Below are positions 8,169 to 15,101 of a stretch of 64,000 nt of DNA, one piece after another (positions within the stretch are counted from its first letter, which is position 1; each line of letters starts with the position of its first letter). This DNA comes from Oceanobacter kriegii DSM 6294 (GTDB taxonomy: Bacteria; Pseudomonadota; Gammaproteobacteria; Pseudomonadales; Oceanobacteraceae): the NCBI RefSeq assembly GCF_000422845.1, contig NZ_AUGV01000004.1:62001-126000 (forward strand), in the 5' to 3' direction. The notes beneath the pieces were generated by a model. It did not search any database. It saw only the letters and a program-made list of their open reading frames with translations, and was not told the origin of the DNA. A program made the position numbers and the translations under genes.

Positions 8169-9155
8169 TCAATCATGATCAAGAGAAACACCTACAACCA
8201 TAGCAAGATTTTCCAGAATCCTGTAATTTAACGGCCAACCATTAATTAATCTATGTTTCTTTTTCTTAACCATGTAAAGCAAAAAAATAATCACACTCTG
8301 CTTATAAAATGGGTTTTCACCAACACCACCCCTAATAACATCTGATAGATAACACTCTTTTCTTATAAACCTCTCGACCTTCCTAAGTAAATCCTCGTCA
8401 ATCAAATCACGAAATTCATCAAAAATAACAATCGAAGATTTTTGCGCTGAAGCACTTTCAAAACCAACGTATTCTTTGTAAAGACTGTCAAGTTTTTCCT
8501 GAAAATCAAACTCGCCTGAAACATCAAAGATTAACCGGCTGTTAACATCAGAAAAGAAGTCATCTGTGGTTTCAATTAGAGCCATACTTTTGGCTACAGT
8601 ACGATGCACTTCTGGTTGAACTAAAGTTTTGGCTTTGTAAACAGCGTCATGTGTTAATTCAGCGTATGCATGCTGCAACAAAGTTCTTATCTGTATCTCA
8701 CATGGCGTACCCGGATGGATTAGAACATCGTTATGAATAAACTCAGTTTTACTCCTTACAACATAATGAACAGACTGATACGTAAATAAGAGAGGCTCTT
8801 TTTCTCTTTCTGAATAGAAGTGCCGACACTCCTTGTGATCCCAACTTTCCTCGTTAACGATTACGTCAGATATCTCTTCAATTTGTTCTATCAAAAGAAC
8901 AACAAATCTACAGCCCACTTTATCTTCAATTTCTTCATAAGGATTTTCATAGTTCTTGTTGGTTCTATAAAAAGCTTTATCCAGAAGAGAAGTAGTATCC
9001 TTGATTCTGTGCTCAGGACTTTGTTTCAAGAATGAAGATAAGTCTTTACCGTTTGTTTTCAGATGTTTGCATATTGTAGATGTGACAAAGTCCCCCCATG
9101 CGTCATGCATGGGGATTTCTTGATTCCAATGCTCTAAAAACTCTTTTTCATTCAT
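8169..9155 (-). CDS. RelA/SpoT-domain nucleotide pyrophosphokinase-like protein
   Basis: A 328-residue protein with the RelA/SpoT synthetase fold in roughly residues 20-180. The expected motifs are intact: HRIKDTTSLLDK (R50, K52; the RxK motif), EIEDKVGCRFVVLL (D78 aspartate motif), YQSVH (126-130) and CEIQIRTLLQHAYAELTHD (catalytic-type Glu153). No HD hydrolase domain is present. In this family the fold transfers pyrophosphate from ATP to GTP/GDP, to other nucleotides, or (toxSAS type) to tRNA ends. The C-terminal ~140 residues match nothing I know and may be a sensor. The start overlaps the upstream NdpA-like stop by 4 bp (ATGA), implying translational coupling. The composition is AT-rich, unlike the neighbouring genes. 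Confidence 0.8.
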   Translation of the reverse strand: MNEKEFLEHWNQEIPMHDAWGDFVTSTICKHLKTNGKDLSSFLKQSPEHRIKDTTSLLDKAFYRTNKNYENPYEEIEDKVGCRFVVLLIEQIEEISDVIVNEESWDHKECRHFYSEREKEPLLFTYQSVHYVVRSKTEFIHNDVLIHPGTPCEIQIRTLLQHAYAELTHDAVYKAKTLVQPEVHRTVAKSMALIETTDDFFSDVNSRLIFDVSGEFDFQEKLDSLYKEYVGFESASAQKSSIVIFDEFRDLIDEDLLRKVERFIRKECYLSDVIRGGVGENPFYKQSVIIFLLYMVKKKKHRLINGWPLNYRILENLAMVVGVSLDHD

Positions 9156-10237
9156 TCTTGAGCTACAATTTCATCTTTAACAATGATTTTAGTCCATTTT
9201 ACAGCTTCACCTGCATCGTTCACGTTAATTGATTGTATGTCAACAAGTTCTTTAAACACTTGGGATGGTGCTATTAATTTAACATCCTTACTAAATGATA
9301 GCTTTCTTGTTTTTAATTTCCCAGAGATAAACTCTATATCTTTTGTAAAAGCGGTGTTTGGTATTTCCTTATCTTCAAGAAACTCGGAGTATGAATCTCT
9401 TGTCTCTACATCAAAATACCTACTCGAAAACTCTAAAGGATTAACAACGTCTGAGTTTTCGTGCTTCAAATATGAAACCAAGGCATTATGTAAGTCATTC
9501 CGCTTTTCTTCGCTGACATCTATATCATTGAGGAATTCACAGGTTGCATCATAAAACTGTTTCGTTGTTCGTGCACATGTTTCGGGGTACCCACAACCGA
9601 GAAAACTAGAGTAAAAGTAAAGAGCCGCAGCCTTCCCTTCTGCTTGACTAATCTGTGAGTCAGAAACAAGGACATCCCATTTCGAATTTAAATCGTCACC
9701 TTCAGGCGTAGTAGATTTTTCGAAAAAAGCAGCTGTCTTGTATAACTTTGTGGCAGGTGTAAGAAGAGCCTCTTCAATATATTTAAGCGTAATTTCACTT
9801 GTAAGATCATCAACCTTTTTTCCGTAAGCACTATGAATTTCTGCCTTCATAATCCCAACGAATTTTTTGGGTGTTGCACCATATAAACCGCCAAACACGA
9901 CGACTATGCCACCTTGTAAATTCTTTCTCTGCTGAGCATCTGCCAATTTGTTTGCAACATCATATGACAAGGAAATAAAATCCTCATCGCCACACTCACT
10001 TAGCATGTCTACCATCGGAGGAAGATCAGTGGACTCTTGATTTACAATAGACATAGGAACAGCTTTTGATTCTGCTCCTATAGCATTGATAAACCTAGAC
10101 TTAAATGTATTCATGGCTTCAGCATCAAACCTTATGAATTCTGTACCTCTGCTTGGTGTTACCTTTTTTCCATCTTCATCACGCTGATGTATCTGATGAA
10201 TCACAATTCTTTGTACTTGCAGATTGACAATATTCAC
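9152..10237 (-). CDS. YejK/NdpA-like nucleoid-associated protein
   Basis: A 361-residue protein. The N-terminus (IVIHQIHQRDEDG) parallels the start of E. coli YejK (ALHQLIKRDE), and the length and overall layout fit the 37-kDa nucleoid-associated NdpA family, which binds double-stranded DNA. The similarity is recognisable but distant. The start at 10237 keeps the family N-terminus even though it overlaps the SLATT stop by 59 bp, which suggests tight coupling. It is the middle gene of an AT-rich three-gene unit. It could be a DNA sensor or adaptor between the nucleotide synthetase and the membrane protein, but that is inference. Confidence 0.6.
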   Translation of the reverse strand: MNIVNLQVQRIVIHQIHQRDEDGKKVTPSRGTEFIRFDAEAMNTFKSRFINAIGAESKAVPMSIVNQESTDLPPMVDMLSECGDEDFISLSYDVANKLADAQQRKNLQGGIVVVFGGLYGATPKKFVGIMKAEIHSAYGKKVDDLTSEITLKYIEEALLTPATKLYKTAAFFEKSTTPEGDDLNSKWDVLVSDSQISQAEGKAAALYFYSSFLGCGYPETCARTTKQFYDATCEFLNDIDVSEEKRNDLHNALVSYLKHENSDVVNPLEFSSRYFDVETRDSYSEFLEDKEIPNTAFTKDIEFISGKLKTRKLSFSKDVKLIAPSQVFKELVDIQSINVNDAGEAVKWTKIIVKDEIVAQE

Positions 10238-10715
10238 AAAACTTTTCCCATTTCATTTTTCGACGCATTATTACTAGCAGTCTTTGCACTTTGAAAATAC
10301 TTATCCACTCGCGACTATCCTTATCCCAAACACATTGATATTTGTTAAAAACATCATCCAACTGAGATTCATCATTTTTCGATTTCATATACCCCAGTTC
10401 ATTCTGTACCTGATATAGAGACAACAGCGTATTTTTCTGCCTGATCCAAAGTTTTTTGTAGTCAAAAAGTGCGTTCCAGCTACTTATTACAGTAAGCAAG
10501 GCGCCGAAAGCCAAAGCCAAATTTTTCTGAAGATGTATATATTCATCTGATACATCCACGCCTAAAGTAAGAGTAATCACTGCTCCTAGCGTTATAGACA
10601 ATGCATTGGCCCAGACAGCCTTTTTTTTACTTGACTCGACTTTCCCCTTTAATTTTTCAATACTCTTTGAAATTTCACCTTGTAGAAATTCTGAGCTCGA
10701 CACCTGCTCTGCCAT
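10179..10715 (-). CDS. SLATT-domain two-TM predicted effector
   Basis: A 178-residue protein with two adjacent membrane helices (about residues 33-53 and 64-84) followed by a conserved helical segment (WNALFDYKKLWIRQKNTLLS ... NELGYM ... CVWDKDSREW). This is the layout of the SLATT/DUF4231-like superfamily, predicted pore-forming or membrane-disrupting effectors that accompany nucleotide-signalling conflict systems. The ATG at 10715 is preferred (AGAGAGG upstream) over an in-frame upstream start at 10796. It is the first gene of the unit, followed by overlapping ndpA-like and relA/spoT-like genes. Confidence 0.7.
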   Translation of the reverse strand: MAEQVSSSEFLQGEISKSIEKLKGKVESSKKKAVWANALSITLGAVITLTLGVDVSDEYIHLQKNLALAFGALLTVISSWNALFDYKKLWIRQKNTLLSLYQVQNELGYMKSKNDESQLDDVFNKYQCVWDKDSREWISIFKVQRLLVIMRRKMKWEKFCEYCQSASTKNCDSSDTSA

Positions 10716-10796
10716 TGAAAAGCCTCTCTTTAAAAACGCAACAAACTGCAGCTTAATTTTTTTAAATACCAATAAAAACCATTCATCACAGGTCAA

Positions 10797-11094
10797 GAAT
10801 AAGTATTTTTCCGAATAAATATCATTAATTCCTTTTCACGCCGCTCCGTGAAGTAACTTGATACTGACGTTTTTATAATAATTTTAATTATCTGAGAAAT
10901 ACGCCACTATCTACAAAACCCATATCAACATAAATACGTATAACTGACCGAGCGCACACCATTTTCCATTCAACGCTCCCCATGAGCTTGTAAACCGCAC
11001 AGGACAACGTCTTTAATTTCAGCCACTAACGCTACCAGCAGCTGGGATAGCGAACAACCTCCTCAGTCAAAACAATCACGATTTTTACCATCCA
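10797..11094. other. AT-rich leader/edge of the island, no gene seen
   Basis: No coding sequence is supported here. The half nearest the SLATT gene is AT-rich and should contain its promoter; a TTGACC (minus strand, about 10792-10797) resembles a -35 box, but no well-spaced -10 could be fixed. Composition returns toward the genome norm by about 11.0 kb. Confidence 0.4.
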
Positions 11095-11582
11095 TCAGGA
11101 GCAACAAAAGCTGCTCCCCCCCACTACAACCGCCTCCAGCTCCCCTGCGCCCGAACCTGAAGAAAACAGGCGCCCCTCCCGAAACAAGCAGCTGCAACAA
11201 ATGGCCGAGCTGATCAGCCAGTACTCAACGCTATTGCCCATCGTTAACTCATCTGGGCCAGTGCTGTGAATAGCCACCAGCAGCATTTCTGCGATGCCGC
11301 GTAGCAGAAGGATGCCAGTGATCAGTGTAAGGGCCGTTTTTACAAGTGGCAGTTTGCGGATAACCGCAGAGGCAGACAGAGCGTACAAAACCCCACACGG
11401 TCAGAAAGGTGGCGACGATGCTGGTAAGGATGGCGGGCCAGTGCGGCTGCGAAGCTTATGAACGCGGCGAATATCAGGGCGGTATTGGCGATGGCTTGCT
11501 GGTTTTTGCTGGCGGTGGTGTCAGTAAAACTGGAGGTTCTGCTGGCGATAGTGTGCGGGGCATCTGGTGCAGTGTTGGCCAT
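11095..11582 (-). pseudogene. Frameshifted small multi-TM membrane protein gene
   Basis: A well-initiated start (AAGGA seven bases before the ATG at 11582) opens MANTAPDAPHTIASRTSSFT and a first membrane helix (NTALIFAAFISFAAALA). The hydrophobic reading then moves to a second frame (LTSIVATFLTVWGF, around 11430-11395) and, near a GGGGTTTT run at about 11392, to a third frame (LYALSASAVIRKLPLVKTAL, then ITGILLLRGIAEMLLVAIH). Together these give one four-TM-like protein broken by two frameshifts. The family is not recognised. Sequencing error at the homopolymer is possible for one of the shifts. Confidence 0.5.
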
Positions 11583-11687
11583 GAATTCGTCCTTGTCTCT
11601 TTTTATGGTTTGACTGAACAACCATGTTAGCGAGCGCAAAGCGAATTACTGTTAAGCGGTTGGAGTAACCGGATGAATGAAATGGAA

Positions 11688-11713
11688 ATACCGGCTGGAT
11701 TTACAGCCGGTAT
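11688..11713 (-). terminator. Terminator of the VOC-GST unit
   Basis: ATACCGGCTG and CAGCCGGTAT form a perfect 10-bp stem with a 6-base loop, about 40 bp past the GST stop on the minus strand, followed by TTTCCATTT. Confidence 0.65.
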
Positions 11714-11753
11714 GTTCTGGCAGGTGTTAGGCCGTTGGTTACTCTGCTGTTTA

Positions 11754-12347
11754 TTAAATAGCAGGCATACCGGTATAGCCCGGCAGCTCCTTTATGCGGC
11801 CAATCCACGCCTGAATGGCGGGGTATTGTTCCAGCGTGACACCGCCTTCCCAGCCCAGTGCGATGTATGGGAATACCGCCAGGTCGGCGATGGTTGGGCG
11901 GCCCAGCGCCAGCCATTCGTTGTTTTGCAGGTGTTGTTCTACCAGCGGCAGAATGTGATTGCTGACTTCGATGGTGCGTTCTTTATTGAGGGCATAGCCA
12001 AACTTGTCGACCAGACGGGCGGCGTTAGGGCCGTTGAAGATTTCGTTGGCAGCGGTCGCCAGCCATTGCATCACTTCACCTTGCTGGGCGGCGCCGTCTG
12101 GCCACCATTGATTGCCTGCGTATTTGCGGCCCAGGTACACCAGAATCGCCTGCGAGTCGCGCAGCACTACGTCGCCATCTTCCAGCACGGGCAGTTCGCC
12201 AAATGGGTTGAGGTCGATCACCGGCGCACGCTTGTGGGCACCGTCGAGGAAGTCGACCGGCACGATTTCCAGGTCGATGCCAGCCAGTGCGGCTAACAGA
12301 CGGACTTTGTAGCAGTTACCAGATAGTTCAAGATCATAGAGTTTCAT
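11754..12347 (-). CDS. Glutathione S-transferase
   Basis: A 197-residue cytosolic GST. An N-terminal thioredoxin-like domain (MKLYDLELSGNCYKVRLLAA, with NPFGELPVLEDGD and the glutathione gamma-glutamyl contact DSQAI) is followed by an all-helical C-terminal domain (LGRPTIADLAVFPYI is the capping-box region). It conjugates glutathione to electrophiles or reduces organic peroxides. It lies 24 bp behind a glyoxalase-fold gene, so both probably act in one detoxification pathway controlled by the divergent LysR regulator. Confidence 0.85.
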   Translation of the reverse strand: MKLYDLELSGNCYKVRLLAALAGIDLEIVPVDFLDGAHKRAPVIDLNPFGELPVLEDGDVVLRDSQAILVYLGRKYAGNQWWPDGAAQQGEVMQWLATAANEIFNGPNAARLVDKFGYALNKERTIEVSNHILPLVEQHLQNNEWLALGRPTIADLAVFPYIALGWEGGVTLEQYPAIQAWIGRIKELPGYTGMPAI

Positions 12348-12371
12348 GGCAGTACCTTTGGGGTTTTATTG

Positions 12372-12815
12372 TTATCTAACGGTCGCTTTATCCGAGTCGT
12401 TTTGATCCGGTTCGGAGATCAATTGGTTAAATTCCAGCACGTTGCGGTCGGGGTCACGAATAAACAGCGTAATTCGGCGCGGGCCAATCGGGTGAATGCC
12501 TTCGGTAACCACAATGCCTTGCTGGTCGAGCCAGTCTTTCATGGCGTGAAGGTCGTCCACCACAAACGCAGCATGGGTAACGCCCGGTAGTTTTACCGGC
12601 TCATCCAGAAGCACATTTCGGTTATTCGGCACTTTACTGGCGTTGAAGATCAGATTGATCCGCACGCCGTCCGGCGATTCCATTTCATTGGCTTCATAGT
12701 TGTCGAAGCTGCGAATTTCCTTAAAGCCCAGCTGCTCGTAGAAGGCCACGGCTGTCTGGCGGTCGCTGACGCGGATTCCGACGTGGTCATAGGCGCGAAT
12801 GGCTTGGGGGTTCAC
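12372..12815 (-). CDS. VOC-family (glyoxalase/dioxygenase fold) protein
   Basis: A 147-residue two-module VOC protein starting VNPQAIRAYDHVGIRV. Candidate metal ligands are the His of YDHVG, the His of GVTHAAFVVDD and the Glu of RNVLEFNQL. The GTG at 12815 has GGAG five bases upstream and gives the family-length protein; a longer upstream reading has no support. Members are lactoylglutathione lyases, thiol transferases or ring-cleaving dioxygenases; the GST partner favours a thiol-dependent role. A regulator is divergent. Confidence 0.75.
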   Translation of the reverse strand: MNPQAIRAYDHVGIRVSDRQTAVAFYEQLGFKEIRSFDNYEANEMESPDGVRINLIFNASKVPNNRNVLLDEPVKLPGVTHAAFVVDDLHAMKDWLDQQGIVVTEGIHPIGPRRITLFIRDPDRNVLEFNQLISEPDQNDSDKATVR

Positions 12816-12975
12816 GGTAGCTCCAAAGTACGAGGTTGATGTATTCAGTAAACGCCTTTCGTTCAGTGCAATAAATACAGTCAGACTGTTAGGTTTATTC
12901 AGCTTTTTGCACAAATACTAGGAGCTGCCCAAGGCAGTGGCCCGAACCCAAATAGCCGAGAGCGAGCAGCGACAG

Positions 12976-13920
12976 ATGGACAAACTCAAGGCGATGGCGA
13001 CCTTTGTGGCGATTGTGGACCAAGGCAGCATGAGTGCGGCGGCCGATCAGCTCGCGCGCTCACCGGCCGCGGTGGTACGCAGCCTGGCCGAGCTGGAAAA
13101 ACAACTCGGTGTGCGGTTGCTAAACCGCAGTACCCGCCGACTGGCGCTGACCGACGAAGGCCGTGACTACTTGCAGCATTGCCGTCGGATTCTGGCCGAT
13201 GTGGATGCCGCGGAGTTTCAGCTCGATACCCGCCGCGCCAATCCGGCAGGCAAGTTGTCGATCACCGCGCCGATGATGTTTGGCCGGATGCATATCGCCC
13301 CGCTGCTGAATCAGTGGCTGCAACAGCATGAAGGCATGAGTGCCGAGTTGACCTTGCTCGACCGCACGGTGGATTTGATTGAAGAAGGCTTCGACCTTGG
13401 CCTGCGGATTGGCCAGCTGGCGGATTCATCACTGGTTGCCAAACCGCTGGGCCATGTGCGCTGGGTGTTGTGTACCAGCCCCGATTTACTGAAACGGCTG
13501 ACACAAACACAACAACAGGAGCAGCAAAACCAGTCGCTTATTCACCCGCTGGATTTGCAAGAACTACCAACGCTGGCGTTTACGGCATCGGGCAATCACT
13601 GGCCGTTCCGCCATGAAGGCAGCGACTGTACGGTGAAAATCAAACCGGTGTTCGCCAGCAATCAGATAGATACCCTGCTGCAAGCCTGCCGCGACGGCCT
13701 TGGCATTACCCGGGTGCTGTCGTATCAGGCCCAGCAGGATTTTGAACAAGGCACCCTGGTGCCTGTGTTTGCCAATAGCAGCCCTGCCCCAGTGCCTGTG
13801 CAGTTTGTGATGCCGCATAACCGGCTTGTGTCGCCACGGGTGCGGAGTTTTCTGAACAGCACTACGGAGCCATTGCAACAGCGGTTACAAGACATAGAAC
13901 AGACGCTGAGCGGATTCTGA
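12976..13920 (+). CDS. LysR-family transcriptional regulator
   Basis: A 314-residue LTTR. The N-terminal winged HTH (MDKLKAMATFVAIVDQGSMS, SPAAVVRSLAELEKQLGVRL) is followed by a periplasmic-binding-like effector domain from about residue 90. The ATG at 12976 fits the family start; a GTG at 12937 (13 residues longer, AAGG nearby) cannot be excluded. It is divergent from the VOC-GST pair across a ~160-bp gap, the usual arrangement for control of the adjacent operon. Confidence 0.85.
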   Translation: MDKLKAMATFVAIVDQGSMSAAADQLARSPAAVVRSLAELEKQLGVRLLNRSTRRLALTDEGRDYLQHCRRILADVDAAEFQLDTRRANPAGKLSITAPMMFGRMHIAPLLNQWLQQHEGMSAELTLLDRTVDLIEEGFDLGLRIGQLADSSLVAKPLGHVRWVLCTSPDLLKRLTQTQQQEQQNQSLIHPLDLQELPTLAFTASGNHWPFRHEGSDCTVKIKPVFASNQIDTLLQACRDGLGITRVLSYQAQQDFEQGTLVPVFANSSPAPVPVQFVMPHNRLVSPRVRSFLNSTTEPLQQRLQDIEQTLSGF

Positions 13921-14061
13921 TAAGAGTTTTTGGTTAAAACTCCGGCCGTATTACAGCAACGGCCGCCGTGAACACAGACTGATTTCCTGCGATACTGGGC
14001 GCCTTTTTCCGGCCGCCCTGTTTTTGGCCAATCCCCTTTCTGATGTATCACAGGAGTCTGT

Positions 14062-14832
14062 ATGTCTGCGCTGAAGCTCAATTACCAAATCACCGGTGAA
14101 GGTAAGCCGCTGGTAATTATTCATGGCTTGTTTGGCATGTTGCAGAACTGGGGGGCGCAAACCAAAGCGCTGTCGGAAGAGTATCAGGTGATTACGGTCG
14201 ATCTGCGTAACCATGGCCGTTCGCCGCATTCGGACGATGTATCTTACCCGGCGATGGCGGCCGATGTGCGTCAGCTGATTGCAGACCTTGGTTTTGAGAA
14301 GGTCGATTTATTGGGCCATTCGATGGGTGGCAAGGTGGCCATGCAACTGGCCTGCGAGCCAGATACGCCGATTGAACGTTTGATTCTGGCAGACATCGCA
14401 CCGGTCGATTATCCAAATCACCACAGTGACGTGTTTGCTGGCTTGCAGGCGGTGGATTTGGCAACGCTGAAGTCTCGTGGCGAGGCCGACAAGATCATGG
14501 CCGAGCATATTGATGATGCGTCGGTACGGGCGTTTTTGTTAACCAACCTGTACAAGAACGAGGGTCAGTTTGCCTGGCGGATTAACCTGAAGGCGTTGGT
14601 TGAGCACTATGATGAGATTTCTTGCGCTCCGGCCATGCAACAGCCGTACGAGGGGCCGACCTTGTTTATTAAAGGCGGTGATAGCCATTATATTTTGCCG
14701 AAGTATCAGGATGCAGTGCTGAAGTGGTTCCCTAACGCAGGTTATAAGGTGATGCCGAATGTCGGGCATTGGCTGCATGCGGAAAAGCCGGATTTGTTTA
14801 CCAGTTTGGTGCGCCGGTTTTTGCAGGGGTGA
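14062..14832 (+). CDS. ybfF: Alpha/beta hydrolase, YbfF-type esterase
   Basis: A 256-residue hydrolase with IIHGLFGMLQNWG (oxyanion region, ~19-31), DLRNHGRSPHS, the nucleophile elbow GHSMGG (~84-89) and the catalytic His in VGHWLHAEKP near the C-terminus. This matches YbfF, a short-chain acyl esterase with activity on acyl-CoA esters. ACAGGAG precedes the ATG. The gene is followed by a REP-rich intergenic region. Confidence 0.85.
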   Translation: MSALKLNYQITGEGKPLVIIHGLFGMLQNWGAQTKALSEEYQVITVDLRNHGRSPHSDDVSYPAMAADVRQLIADLGFEKVDLLGHSMGGKVAMQLACEPDTPIERLILADIAPVDYPNHHSDVFAGLQAVDLATLKSRGEADKIMAEHIDDASVRAFLLTNLYKNEGQFAWRINLKALVEHYDEISCAPAMQQPYEGPTLFIKGGDSHYILPKYQDAVLKWFPNAGYKVMPNVGHWLHAEKPDLFTSLVRRFLQG

Positions 14833-14860
14833 TGATACGGGCGGAATGGAAACTCCAGAC

Positions 14861-15038
14861 CATAGGATGGTGCTCTTGCGCCCATAATTGAGACGGCTTT
14901 GATGGGCACAAGTGCCCATCCTATGCTGCTTCGATATTTCGGACTACACGGGCGCGCCCCGGATAACCGCGCTCCCACTTTCGCGAATGAATTCGCTCCT
15001 ACAGGGTAAGTGGATCTGATGGGCGGGGCCCATCCTAC
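14861..15038. repeat. Cluster of several REP-like palindromes
   Basis: Four or more elements are packed between two genes: TAGGATGGTGCTCTTGCGCCC (~14862), GATGGGCACAAGTGCCCATC (~14901) with its CTATG tail, TTCGCGAATGAATTCGCTCC (14980-15002 with TAC; reverse reading GTAGGAGCGAATTCATTCGC) and GATGGGCGGGGCCCATCCTA (15018-15038). These are different families from those at 1.6 kb and 6.1 kb. Confidence 0.75.
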
Positions 15039-15069
15039 AGGTACAGGATAAGTGTTTGTTCATAAGGTA

Positions 15070-15101
15070 ACCAACAACGCATCAGGCGATGCGTTGTTGG
15101 T
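15070..15101 (-). terminator. Hairpin overlapping the 3' end of the oxidoreductase gene
   Basis: CCAACAACGCATC and GATGCGTTGTTGG form a 13-bp stem that includes the last codons and stop of the oxidoreductase gene. No U-run follows, so termination is plausible but not certain. Confidence 0.4.

Noticed and set aside
11673-12296. 207-aa plus-strand frame opposite the GST gene
   Set aside because: It is antisense to a recognisable GST and overlaps the terminator hairpin.
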